NCBI GenBank assembly: GCA_050952725.1
Contig: JBMNLN010000001.1
Location: 806,001-870,000 of the forward strand
DNA from: JAQWCH01 sp050952725
GTDB lineage: Bacteria; Bacillota_I; Bacilli_A; RFN20; CAG-826
Length of the DNA: 64,000 nucleotides
Direction of reading: 5' to 3'
In this document: positions 17,864 through 26,359 of the stretch, piece after piece
Layout of the letters: every line of letters starts with the position of its first letter
How positions within the stretch are numbered: the stretch's first letter is position 1
The notes under the pieces: generated by a model
The model's input: only the letters and a program-made list of their open reading frames with translations
What the model was told of the DNA's origin: nothing
Database searches by the model: none
Program-made: the position numbers and the translations under genes

Positions 17864-19580
17864 AATGGGAGAACGGGGATTTGTGTGCCCGTTTTTTAAA
17901 CTGCGACAGTTTTTAATAACCCTCCCCAGTAAGTGGTATTTTTGGCCGCTAGTTGGCGGGGTTTTACTAATCGTCATCTATATTTTTTATGCTGCTTTTG
18001 CCTATACTAAGGCCGTACCGGATTTAAGTCAGGTGGAAGTAGGGGCTCATAACTACTACGACAAACTCCAAGAAGCCTATCGCGCGATGATGAACCAGAT
18101 GAATAATTATCCTGCTGCGGTTTTTTTCACGGGACTTTTCTTGATCTTGGCAATTTTAGTTATTTATTTAATTAGAAAAAAACAGTTTAATCTGCCACTG
18201 GCTCTTGTGATGATTCTCATAATGGGCATTTCGATGCGAATTCTTTATGGAGTTAGTACCGATGCGATTTTAGAAAGACAACATGATGTTTGGCATTCTC
18301 GTGGTTATGGGCATTACGGAATTATTGTCCATCTTTATCAAACGGGTGAACTTCCACCCGTTACCACCTTAATCGTAGATGGAGTCGTCACTCCCCATAT
18401 CGCTGGCGCTTATCAGCTCTATCACCCGAAACTCTTTCATTATGCTGCAGCTTATTTCATGCGTTTTAATCGTCTCTTTTTTGGAGATAATGTCTGGACC
18501 TTATATCAATCAATTCGCATCTTGGTGATGTGGACTTCGGTGATGACATTCCTCATAGGATACCGATTAATTCAACGTCTTAACCTCTCAAATTTTGGCA
18601 AGGTAATTGCACTGCTTTTTCTCTCATTTAGCCCTGTTTTTTATCGTTTGTCGGCGATGACGAATAACGATAATTTTATGGTCTTTTTCTTAACGATTGC
18701 CATTTATAATACGGTCAATTTCTATCATAAGCCCTCATTGGTTTCTGGAATTGGAATCGCGTTAGGAATTGGGCTAGCGATGGCGAGTAAATTATCGGGA
18801 GGACTCATTGCCTTACTAGTGGCCATCGTCTTTGTCATCACGCTAATTAAGACGTTTCTCAAAGATAAGAAGCAGAGAAATTATCGCTCCACATGGAGAC
18901 TTCTTTTAACCTTCGGCGTCTTTGCTGTAATTGTCTTTCCCCTAGGTTTATATTGGCCAATCTATAATCTCAAGCATTACCATCAGGAATTTACCTATGT
19001 TTTTCAAGTCACGAATCCGAATTTAATGATTAAAGATGCGACTTTCTTGCAAAGATTCATCTTTTTACCCCTTGATCAATTTACCAAAGGTATTTTTGTT
19101 GATTTAAGTTGGCAAAATCGCGTGGGTGATTTCAATATCTATGCGACGATGATCAAATCTTCGGCCTTTGGCGAGTTTTCCTCGAAGTTCTTTTTGTTGG
19201 GTTATTTTCTCTATCTCGCCTCTATTGCTTTGTTCTTTTTCTTCTTTATCGTTATGCTCTATCTACTGGTTCAGGGTTTAATCCATAAGAAGTGGCCACG
19301 GCATTTTGCTTTCCTCTTTGCCCTAGGATACGTTGCCTTATCCTTTGTTTCTTATGTTTACTTTAACGTAAAACATCCCGCGACTTGTACGATGGATTTT
19401 CGTTATTTAGCACCTGCGGTTTTAACGGTGGCGATTCTTTTTGGCTATGGTGGCACAACTCTTGCGCAAGAAGAACCAAGTAAGAGAAGAAAGCTTCATG
19501 TCCAATTTGCTACGCTTTTACTCTTTGGTTTTTATAGCCTTTTCTCTATCGGGTACTATATTGCTTTGCTCACCATCTAA
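17844..19580 (+). CDS. GT-C fold membrane glycosyltransferase (PMT/ArnT-like)
   Basis: 578 residues from the ATG at 17844, overlapping the upstream gene by 20 bases; an ATG at 17865 is an alternative. About 11-12 membrane helices are predicted. The first large outer loop contains RQHDVWHSRGYGHYG near residue 145, with the acidic residue expected of the GT-C catalytic Asp. It should transfer a sugar from a polyprenyl-phosphate donor at the outer membrane face. With GtrA supplying or flipping the donor, the cassette probably modifies a surface glycan or lipid. A long hydrophilic outer loop with HHYHQEFTYVFQ-like sequence precedes the last helices. Specific acceptor unknown. Confidence 0.8.
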   Translation: MKKRKLEMGERGFVCPFFKLRQFLITLPSKWYFWPLVGGVLLIVIYIFYAAFAYTKAVPDLSQVEVGAHNYYDKLQEAYRAMMNQMNNYPAAVFFTGLFLILAILVIYLIRKKQFNLPLALVMILIMGISMRILYGVSTDAILERQHDVWHSRGYGHYGIIVHLYQTGELPPVTTLIVDGVVTPHIAGAYQLYHPKLFHYAAAYFMRFNRLFFGDNVWTLYQSIRILVMWTSVMTFLIGYRLIQRLNLSNFGKVIALLFLSFSPVFYRLSAMTNNDNFMVFFLTIAIYNTVNFYHKPSLVSGIGIALGIGLAMASKLSGGLIALLVAIVFVITLIKTFLKDKKQRNYRSTWRLLLTFGVFAVIVFPLGLYWPIYNLKHYHQEFTYVFQVTNPNLMIKDATFLQRFIFLPLDQFTKGIFVDLSWQNRVGDFNIYATMIKSSAFGEFSSKFFLLGYFLYLASIALFFFFFIVMLYLLVQGLIHKKWPRHFAFLFALGYVALSFVSYVYFNVKHPATCTMDFRYLAPAVLTVAILFGYGGTTLAQEEPSKRRKLHVQFATLLLFGFYSLFSIGYYIALLTI

Positions 19581-19631
19581 AACATTAGTCTTGCAAAGAC
19601 TAAAAGTATCATTTTACGAAAGTAACGCTAA

Positions 19632-19660
19632 TTGTCAGAAGGCGAATCAACCATTATAAT
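19632..19660 (+). promoter_or_regulatory. Strong promoter giving a predicted leaderless transcript for the 19667 gene
   Basis: -35 TTGTCA (19632-19637), exactly 17 bases, -10 TATAAT (19655-19660). The ATG begins at 19667, seven bases after the -10, which is the usual transcription start. An AAGG at 19661-19664 would lie upstream of the RNA. Confidence 0.65.
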
Positions 19661-19666
19661 AAGGCA

Positions 19667-19927
19667 ATGAAGATTTTATTTTTTAAAGCGGTCTGGTGCC
19701 CGAGTTGCCTCTACATGCGACCGCGTTATCTGGAGTTACAAGAGTTTGACCCGTCACTTCAAATTGAAGAAGTGGATTTTGATGACCACCCCGAACTCGT
19801 ACAAGTTCACAAAATTGGTACCACCTTACCAGTGGCTATTTTTATTGATGAAACCGGAGAAGAATGCGGGCGCTTAATCGGGGAGTATTCCCGAAAGAAA
19901 CTGCGTAAGTTTTTGGAGAAGTTATGA
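19667..19927 (+). CDS. Thioredoxin-like small protein
   Basis: 86 residues. A CPSC active site (Cys11-Cys14) follows the first beta strand, and a cis-proline segment TTLPVAIF is near residue 63. This is shorter than a normal thioredoxin (about 105) and is more like a minimal thioredoxin-fold protein. No signal peptide, so it is cytoplasmic. Its stop overlaps the next gene by four bases (ATGA), placing it with the thioredoxin-CcdA fusion. A likely role is supplying reducing power to that membrane protein, by inference. It has its own strong promoter. Confidence 0.85.
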   Translation: MKILFFKAVWCPSCLYMRPRYLELQEFDPSLQIEEVDFDDHPELVQVHKIGTTLPVAIFIDETGEECGRLIGEYSRKKLRKFLEKL

Positions 19928-21147
19928 AAATTAAACGGTTTTTTGCTTGGATTCTTGTGCTAATCGTCGGTCTTTTGGCCGCAGGTAGTGCCTTTTCAAC
20001 ACCTGTTGCTACCCATGCGGATACGACCTATGAAACCGTTAACGTCTATTATTTTACTACCTCAAGTTGTCCTCATTGTGCGGCTTTAGAAACTTTCCTT
20101 GAAGAAACCAAGGCGGAAAAACCACATTTAAACACCACAGAATACGATATTGCCATAAGTGAAAACTTGACCTTACTCGAAGAAGTCGCAGGGGTATTTG
20201 CCGAAACCAATGTGAGCACCCCCTTTATCGTAGTTGGCGGTAAACACTATGTCGGGTTTAGCAATACTACTAAGGCGCGACTCTCCCGGATTATCGATAA
20301 ATATCAATCACAAGAACATGTCGATATTATGGCAAAGATTCTTGCAGGCGAGCCAATATTAGAGAGCGATTTTGATCGTTCCTCGGATTATGAATATGAT
20401 TTGCCGATTATCGGCGTGGTCGATGTCAGGAGTGTATCCCTTGGTCTTATCGCCTTTGTCCTTGGTTTAATCGATGGGGTTAATCCTTGTGCGATGTGGG
20501 TATTAATCTTTTTAATTACCCTGGTTTTAGGTTCGGATAACAAGAAGCGAATCTGGATTATCGGCGGAACCTTTATTCTGATTTCGGGTCTATTTTACTT
20601 TGGGGTGATGATGGCATGGCTGGAGACTGTGCGTTTATTAATCGCGGTTAAAGCCTTCCAAATCATCTTTGGGATTCTGGCGGTTTTAGCTGGCGGATAT
20701 AACATTTACAATTTTATCAAAGCGCTGAAAGAGCGAACTGATGGCTGTGAGGTTACAGATGTCTCTACCAAACAAAAACTGGTTGAACGGGTGAAGAAAA
20801 TTGCGATGTCATCTTCCTTACCTTTGGCAATTCTTGGTGTGGTTGTTCTCGCCTTATTGGTCAATGTCATCGAGTTAGCTTGTTCGACAGGACTCCCTTT
20901 AGTTTTTAGTCAAATTCTTGCCTTAAATGGGATTGCGGGGGCGCATGCGGTCGGCTACATCCTGCTTTATATTCTGGCTTTCTTAATTGATGATTTGCTC
21001 ATCTTTGGGGTTGCCGTCTTTACTTTCAAGGTTAGTCCCCTTTCTTCTAAACTTGGAAAATATGCGCATCTTGTCGGCGGGATTTTGATGGTCGCTCTTG
21101 GAGTGTTGATGATCTTTTTTCCAAGCGTGGTGATGTTTTCTTTTTAA
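19924..21147 (+). CDS. Extracytoplasmic thioredoxin-like domain fused to a CcdA/DsbD-type membrane domain
   Basis: 407 residues. A signal-anchor (residues 8-30) precedes an extracytoplasmic thioredoxin/glutaredoxin-like domain (about 38-140) with CPHC at Cys49-Cys52. A six-helix electron-transfer domain of the CcdA/DsbD type follows from about 170. It has one key cysteine in NPCAMW (Cys190) and the partner in ELACSTGLP (Cys321), both conserved in DsbD beta domains. The order differs from DsbD, which has its thioredoxin domain at the C-terminus. It should carry electrons from the cytoplasm, probably from the adjacent 86-residue protein, to its outer domain to reduce disulfides outside. Confidence 0.85.
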   Translation: MKIKRFFAWILVLIVGLLAAGSAFSTPVATHADTTYETVNVYYFTTSSCPHCAALETFLEETKAEKPHLNTTEYDIAISENLTLLEEVAGVFAETNVSTPFIVVGGKHYVGFSNTTKARLSRIIDKYQSQEHVDIMAKILAGEPILESDFDRSSDYEYDLPIIGVVDVRSVSLGLIAFVLGLIDGVNPCAMWVLIFLITLVLGSDNKKRIWIIGGTFILISGLFYFGVMMAWLETVRLLIAVKAFQIIFGILAVLAGGYNIYNFIKALKERTDGCEVTDVSTKQKLVERVKKIAMSSSLPLAILGVVVLALLVNVIELACSTGLPLVFSQILALNGIAGAHAVGYILLYILAFLIDDLLIFGVAVFTFKVSPLSSKLGKYAHLVGGILMVALGVLMIFFPSVVMFSF

Positions 21148-21226
21148 GCGTTAGGAAAAACAAGCCCTTTTTGAAATTAAATACCTTCAAAACCTAATTG
21201 TTTTTAGATTAAAATAAGGATAAATT

Positions 21227-22180
21227 ATGAAACTAAATCGAACCCCCTGCTATCTGAGTTTATGTTTGTGTCTTCCCTTACTTTTCGCATGTCAACAAGG
21301 GGAAGTAAATTACTATAGCGATGATACCCCGATTCGCCTTGATTTAAAAGCTAAGAGTCTGACCATTCTTCAATTTACCGATTTGCATTTGACCTTTGGG
21401 ATTGATCATAATGACCAAAAAACTTTTACTCTAATCGACAAGATGGTGCAATACACCAATCCCGATTTAATTGTCTTTAGCGGTGATCAGACGATGGCCC
21501 CCTTTGGCGTGAGCCTTTTTCAAATGCTCGGAAGACGCGTAGAAAAACATCAAATTCCTTGGACATTTGTCTTTGGCAATCACGATAATGACCATGATCC
21601 TTATGAAGCTTACCTAAAAATTTTAGGCGACTTTGAATATCTCCAATTTAAAGTCGGACCAGAAATTGACGAAGGAGGTTATGGCAACTTTAGCATCAAT
21701 ACATACTACGGTGATGCTCCTTTTTATAATGTCTATCTTCTTGATTCTCATACTGAGGCTCCAGGCGATTTACATTATGGTTGGGTCAGTGAAGCCCAGG
21801 TGCAATGGTATCAAAATAAAGTGGCCACAGATACGGTGAAACATACCGTATTCATGCATATTCCCTTAATCGAATTTAATGATTCGATTGATTTGCCGCT
21901 TAATGATGGGGAACGCGGTGAAGATATGTGGCCCCAAGGAAAAAATACTGGCTTTTTCCAAGCGATGGTCGATTCGCATTTAGCCCAGGCCTTTTTTGCG
22001 GGTCATGACCATGACAATAGTTTCTGTTTCACCCATCCAACGGGGATTATTCTTGGTTATGGGGTGGCAAGTGGATTTAATGGTTATGGAAGTGCCCCTA
22101 AGGGAGCCAGGACCATTCATATTAATTCTCTTGGCGTCTTTTCCACCAAGGTGATTTATGCTGCGGAGGTCGGTTTATGA
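21227..22180 (+). CDS. Metallophosphoesterase lipoprotein
   Basis: 317 residues with a lipoprotein signal (LFAC, Cys22). Calcineurin-like phosphoesterase motifs are all present: FTDLH near residue 52, FSGDQ near 84, GNHDND near 120, FMHIP near 210 and FAGHDHDN near 250. These coordinate a two-metal site. It resembles secreted purple-acid-phosphatase-like enzymes. An AAGGA ribosome site precedes the ATG. The next small membrane protein starts within its stop codon. Likely role: phosphate-ester hydrolysis at the surface; the substrate is unknown. Confidence 0.88.
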   Translation: MKLNRTPCYLSLCLCLPLLFACQQGEVNYYSDDTPIRLDLKAKSLTILQFTDLHLTFGIDHNDQKTFTLIDKMVQYTNPDLIVFSGDQTMAPFGVSLFQMLGRRVEKHQIPWTFVFGNHDNDHDPYEAYLKILGDFEYLQFKVGPEIDEGGYGNFSINTYYGDAPFYNVYLLDSHTEAPGDLHYGWVSEAQVQWYQNKVATDTVKHTVFMHIPLIEFNDSIDLPLNDGERGEDMWPQGKNTGFFQAMVDSHLAQAFFAGHDHDNSFCFTHPTGIILGYGVASGFNGYGSAPKGARTIHINSLGVFSTKVIYAAEVGL

Positions 22181-22329
22181 CGAAGAAATGGCGTGAGCGA
22201 TTATATGTCTTCCTTTGCTCCTACATGTGGTTTGTCATTTTATTTTTCTTTCTTGGGAGTTTATGGTTACTTCTTATTCCAGGACTAGGTTTAGCCTACT
22301 TCCTTTTAGGAGGATTACTCCATGTTTGA
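22177..22329 (+). CDS. 50-residue membrane protein
   Basis: Starts in the ATGA overlap with the phosphoesterase stop and itself overlaps the next gene by eight bases. A basic cytoplasmic N-terminus (TKKWRERL) is followed by one or two tightly packed hydrophobic segments (residues 10-27 and 28-48). The double overlap strongly suggests it is translated. No family recognised. Confidence 0.55.
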   Translation: MTKKWRERLYVFLCSYMWFVILFFFLGSLWLLLIPGLGLAYFLLGGLLHV

Positions 22330-22597
22330 TTTAATGATAAAAATTCTCGTTTATTCAATGTGGATCGGGATGATAGTTGGACCAGTCGTCATCTTCACTT
22401 TGCGTTTAGTTTTAATTTTAAAATCCGCTCTTCCTAAAAAAGCGAAGTATCTTGCTCTTTTCTTGCCTTTTTCTTATGGGGTAGAGAATTTAACTGCGGA
22501 TAGTAAACTAAGAAGAATTTACCATGGGGCGCTCATTTTCTTTTTTGTTTTACTCGTCCTCGGTTCTTGTTTCCTCTTTTATCAATATAAAGGTTAA
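22322..22597 (+). CDS. 91-residue membrane protein, function unknown
   Basis: Two hydrophobic helices, about residues 8-30 and 68-88, joined by a basic loop containing KSALPKKAKYLALFLPF. A GGAGG ribosome site lies inside the upstream small ORF. It overlaps that ORF by eight bases, so three genes (phosphoesterase and two tiny membrane proteins) form one unit. No homologue recognised by eye. Confidence 0.6.
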   Translation: MFDLMIKILVYSMWIGMIVGPVVIFTLRLVLILKSALPKKAKYLALFLPFSYGVENLTADSKLRRIYHGALIFFFVLLVLGSCFLFYQYKG

Positions 22598-22935
22598 ATT
22601 ATTCGTTTTTTTGTTTGTTCAAAGAGTTACCCATTTTTTTGGATAATCACAAATTGATAATTCGCATGGTTTTTGCTTAGTTTTCAATCAAAAAACACCT
22701 ATTTTCTATCTTGATTAAATTCTATAGTTTGCGTTTTGAAGATAAAATTTATTTCTAGGCAAGAAAAGAGTCAAAATTTGGCCTCTACAAATATCTAGAA
22801 CCAACCTATTCTTTTTGTTTTTAAACATTGATTAATTGGTGTTAAATAAATTATTATATATATACTGGCGATTGCCTCTTCCAATTTTTAATGTGGTCGT
22901 TAACGCAATCGAAAAAATACGAAAAAGGAGATAAT
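22598..22935. other. AT-rich intergenic region
   Basis: 338 bases with no gene. A possible promoter for the downstream kinase is TTGGTG (22836-22841), 17 bases, TATATA (22859-22864). No clear terminator or RNA structure is seen in the rest. Confidence 0.4.
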
Positions 22936-23496
22936 ATGCCCGAAATTATTATTGTTGCTGGCGATTTAGCCGTCGGTAAATCGAAACTCGCGAAGAAACT
23001 CTCCAGTCATTACAATATCCCCTACTTCAATAAGGAAAATTTGAAGGAATTATTATGGGATGAAATTGATGTTGGTGAGGCGGATGAAAATCGCACCCAT
23101 TCCAAAATCGCGATTGAAATTCTGCTCCATATTCTTGAAAGGGTAACGATGGTCAAAGGCTCCTTGATCTTAGAAGCTAATTTTCATAAAGCGGAATTAG
23201 AAAAGATCAAACGGCAATGTGAATTCAACAAGATGAAAGTCACCCTGCTCTATTTGACCGCCGATATCGATATTCTCTATGAACGGCTCTTATATCGGGA
23301 GTTATATCAAAAACGTCACCCTGTCCATCTCGTCCATCCGCTTCGGAACATTGAAGAGTTCGAAGCATATGTGATGAAATGGCGCAATGAGGAGGAAGTT
23401 CTACCTCGTCATGTGATTGACGTCAGTAATTGCTCCCGCGAAGTCGTGTTTGCGAAAGCCTTAGAAATTTTAGAAAATCTTAATCAAAAAGAATAG
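22936..23496 (+). CDS. P-loop kinase/ATPase
   Basis: 186 residues from the ATG at 22936, with an AAAGGAG ribosome site. The Walker A loop GDLAVGKS is at residues 9-16. A LEANF strand end near residue 90 is a plausible Walker B. A later RLLYRE segment gives lid-like arginines. The fold resembles small AAA/zeta-toxin-like or gluconate/chloramphenicol-type kinases. The substrate is not identifiable. It lies 15 bases before the EF-G-like gene, so the two may be co-transcribed. Confidence 0.7.
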   Translation: MPEIIIVAGDLAVGKSKLAKKLSSHYNIPYFNKENLKELLWDEIDVGEADENRTHSKIAIEILLHILERVTMVKGSLILEANFHKAELEKIKRQCEFNKMKVTLLYLTADIDILYERLLYRELYQKRHPVHLVHPLRNIEEFEAYVMKWRNEEEVLPRHVIDVSNCSREVVFAKALEILENLNQKE

Positions 23497-23511
23497 AAAT
23501 GAGGAAAATTT

Positions 23512-25575
23512 ATGAAACATCAAGCCGCTAATATTCGGAATGTCTTACTGGTCGGTCACCGCGGAAGTGGAAAGACCTGCGTTCTTGAATCTCTCGCCGC
23601 CATTGCCAAAAAAGGTAAAAAAGGTTGGGTTGAGGATAAGAATACTATCTCGGATTTCACCGTGGAAGAAAAAGCCCGGCTTAGTTCTTGTAATCTCGCC
23701 GTGGCTTCTTTGGAATATAAGGATCACATCATCAACTTATTAGATGCTCCTGGAAACGATGACTTTGTCTTTGAAATCATCGGTGCCTTAAATGTCGTCA
23801 AAGGCGCGATTGTCGTCATCGACGCGACGAAAGGAGTCGAAGTCGGCACGACGAAGCATTTCAATATGCTCAAGCGCAAAGGTATTCCGACTTTTATCTT
23901 AATTAGCAAGATGGACAAGGAAATGATTAAGTTTGACGAGGTGCTCGAGGAAGTGCGCGCCAAACTTGGTCCGACTGCTATTCCCTTCCTTTATCCTTTC
24001 GCTCATAAAGGTGAATTCGATAGTTTTATCGATATTGTCTCGCTCACGGCGAAGCGCTTTGAAGGTGGGAAACTTCACGAAGAACCGCTCCCTGAAGATA
24101 AAAGAGGTTTAGTCGAAGAGTTCCATAATGCTTTAACCGAACAAGTCGCGCTCAGCGATGAGGCGTTATTAGAGAAATTCTTTGGTGGTGAAGAATTAAC
24201 CCCTGAAGAAATTGAAGGCGGCTTGCGAAAAGTCATCATCAGCGGCGAAGTGACCCCAATTTTAGTTGGCAGCGCCAAATCCGATTTAGGTATGACCACC
24301 TTACTGGAGATGATGCTTGCCTACTTACCAGCGGCGAATGAATTAGAACCCTATAAAGTTAAAAAAGATGGTAAAGAGGCAGTGCGAAAAGTCGCAGCTT
24401 CCGAACCCTTCAGCGGTTTTGTCTTTCGCACCTACTTTGATCAATATCGCGGTACCACCTCGGTTATCAAAGTCGTTTCGGGAACGATTAAAGTCGGCGA
24501 TGATGTCTATGTTCCAAATATCAATGAGACGATTCGCGTCTCGCAACTCTTCTATTTAATGGGGAAGGACCAAATTCCTACAGCCGAGGCGGAAGCAGGT
24601 GATATCATCGCGATTAATAAGATGGATGATATCATCACTGGGTATACCCTTTGCGATAAGAATAATGTGGTTACCTTCCTAACCCCCAAATATCCGACGG
24701 CGGTTTATTACCGGGCAGTCTCGGTTAAAAATCCTAAAGATGAGGAAAAACTCTTTGCTTCGCTTAATAAAATGCAAGTCGAAGATCCGACCCTTGATGT
24801 TTATCGCAATGCGGAGACCAAGCAATTATTACTCGGAGCCCTCTCTGACTCCCATATTGCTTATGTCCTAGAGAAAGTTCAAAATAGCTACAACATCGCG
24901 GTCGAATTAGATGCGCCTAAGATTAACTATCGGGAGACCATTCGCTCTACCGCGACTGCTCCTGGACGTTACGTTAAGCAATCTGGGGGAAGTGGTTTCT
25001 ACGGAGTTGTCGAAATGCGCTTTGAACCCAATCATGAAAATCTGGAAAATACCTTTGGTGAGGAAGTCTTTGGAGGTGCGGTTCCGAAAAACTATTTCCC
25101 TGCGGTCGAAAAAGGTTTCTTTGAAGCGACGCAAAGCGGCTTGCTCGCGGGTTTTCCAGTCGTGGGGATGAAAGCGATTCTCACCGATGGGAAATACCAC
25201 AGTGTCGACTCCAATGAACTCGCCTTTAAGATGGCAGCAATCCTCGCTTTTAAAGAAGCGTATATGAAATGTAATCCGACCATCTTGGAGCCGATTATGA
25301 AGATTACAATCAATGTTCATAATGAATTCACTGGGAATATTATGAACGATCTCAATCAACGTCGGGCCCGGATTATGTCGATGGATGAAAAAGGAAATGA
25401 TATCCAAGAAATCATCGCCATGGTCCCTGAGGTGGAAATTTTAGATTACGCGATTAAGATGCGTTTACTCTCACAAGGTAGCGGCTTCTTTAATCGCGAA
25501 TTCGATTCCTATCAACAAGTCCCCACTTCGATGATTGACACAATTATCAAGCAATACGCTGAAGAAGATAAATAG
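23512..25575 (+). CDS. Elongation factor G-like GTPase (EF-G-2 type)
   Basis: 687 residues with the full EF-G domain order: G domain (1-270), domain II, then III, IV and V. G1 is GHRGSGKT (15-22), G3 is DAPG (78-81) and G4 is SKMD (132-135, NKxD in true EF-G). The switch I ERGITI segment of translocating EF-G is replaced by VEEKARLSSCNLAV. That pattern, together with DAPG, matches the EF-G-2/EF-G-like group (e.g. Thermus EF-G-2) rather than FusA. A GAGG ribosome site precedes the ATG. Probably a ribosome-associated accessory GTPase. The canonical fusA must lie elsewhere. Confidence 0.88.
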   Translation: MKHQAANIRNVLLVGHRGSGKTCVLESLAAIAKKGKKGWVEDKNTISDFTVEEKARLSSCNLAVASLEYKDHIINLLDAPGNDDFVFEIIGALNVVKGAIVVIDATKGVEVGTTKHFNMLKRKGIPTFILISKMDKEMIKFDEVLEEVRAKLGPTAIPFLYPFAHKGEFDSFIDIVSLTAKRFEGGKLHEEPLPEDKRGLVEEFHNALTEQVALSDEALLEKFFGGEELTPEEIEGGLRKVIISGEVTPILVGSAKSDLGMTTLLEMMLAYLPAANELEPYKVKKDGKEAVRKVAASEPFSGFVFRTYFDQYRGTTSVIKVVSGTIKVGDDVYVPNINETIRVSQLFYLMGKDQIPTAEAEAGDIIAINKMDDIITGYTLCDKNNVVTFLTPKYPTAVYYRAVSVKNPKDEEKLFASLNKMQVEDPTLDVYRNAETKQLLLGALSDSHIAYVLEKVQNSYNIAVELDAPKINYRETIRSTATAPGRYVKQSGGSGFYGVVEMRFEPNHENLENTFGEEVFGGAVPKNYFPAVEKGFFEATQSGLLAGFPVVGMKAILTDGKYHSVDSNELAFKMAAILAFKEAYMKCNPTILEPIMKITINVHNEFTGNIMNDLNQRRARIMSMDEKGNDIQEIIAMVPEVEILDYAIKMRLLSQGSGFFNREFDSYQQVPTSMIDTIIKQYAEEDK

Positions 25576-25596
25576 GATTACACTTTATTATCTAAC

Positions 25597-25632
25597 AAGA
25601 CGAGAAGCGAAAACTTCTCGTCTTCTATTTTT
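25597..25632 (+). terminator. Terminator after the EF-G-like gene
   Basis: Perfect 11-bp stem, AAGACGAGAAG (25597-25607) with CTTCTCGTCTT (25614-25624), loop CGAAAA, then a T-rich tail. Confidence 0.92.
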
Positions 25633-25705
25633 AGGAAATTTTCGGAAGGAAAAGCTCAATAATTTTTGTATAATGACAAATAGAGAAGATAGGGGGAGTA
25701 CCAAG

Positions 25706-26308
25706 ATGAAAAAAACAGGTCGGATTGAAGTGATCACTGGACCGATGTTTGCTGGTAAAACCGAAGAATTAATTCGCCGAGTAAGACGCGCCGAGTTTGC
25801 GATGGAAAATATCGTCGTCTTTAAACCCGTCATCGATGATCGCTACGGCGAAAACGAAGTAGTCAGTCACAATAATTCGCGCACCCGTTCGGTCAATATT
25901 CGCTATGCGAAAGAAATCTATAATCACATCGATGAAAACACTAATATCGTCGCGATTGACGAAGTGCAATTTCTTGATGATGAGGCCTTAATTATCATTG
26001 AAGATTTAGCTAATCGCGGGGTGAAAGTCATGGTCTCGGGGCTTGATCAAAACTTTCGTGGTGAGCCCTTTTCCTTTATGCCTGATTTGCTAGCGATTGC
26101 CGATGAAGTTTTAAAACTAACCGCGATTTGCGTGGTTTGTCACGCTCCTGCGACCAAAACTCAGCGTTTAGTCAATCATCAACCGGCGCATTTTACCGAT
26201 TCGTTAATCGTGGTAGGCGCAAAAGAAAACTATGAAGCGCGGTGCCGCAAATGCCATCAAGTTCCTGGGCGTCCCATCGATTATCTTGAACGCAAAAAAG
26301 AAGATTGA
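25706..26308 (+). CDS. tdk: Thymidine kinase
   Basis: 200 residues from the ATG at 25706 with a GGGGGAG ribosome site. An upstream in-frame start would run through the terminator and is rejected. ATP-binding P loop GPMFAGKT (12-19), DEVQF Walker B near residue 91, and the C-terminal zinc-site cysteines CVVC and CRKC are intact. This is a type II thymidine kinase that phosphorylates thymidine for dTTP salvage. A TATAAT -10 lies at about 25669. Its transcript ends at a terminator shared with the convergent nagB. Confidence 0.95.
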   Translation: MKKTGRIEVITGPMFAGKTEELIRRVRRAEFAMENIVVFKPVIDDRYGENEVVSHNNSRTRSVNIRYAKEIYNHIDENTNIVAIDEVQFLDDEALIIIEDLANRGVKVMVSGLDQNFRGEPFSFMPDLLAIADEVLKLTAICVVCHAPATKTQRLVNHQPAHFTDSLIVVGAKENYEARCRKCHQVPGRPIDYLERKKED

Positions 26309-26328
26309 TGATTGTCACAAGTAAGAAA

Positions 26329-26359
26329 AAACCTGATTAATACAATCAGGTTTATTTTT
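26329..26359. terminator. Bidirectional terminator between tdk and nagB
   Basis: 10-bp stem AAACCTGATT (26329-26338) with AATCAGGTTT (26344-26353), 5-base loop, with T-rich tails in both directions. Confidence 0.9.

Noticed and set aside
24907..25407. 166-residue minus-strand ORF inside the EF-G-like gene
   Set aside because: Opposite-frame shadow of a well-conserved gene; no ribosome site and a composition unlike real proteins here.
25535..25705. Longer thymidine kinase N-terminus
   Set aside because: It would be translated through the terminator hairpin of the upstream gene. The ATG at 25706 has a strong ribosome site.
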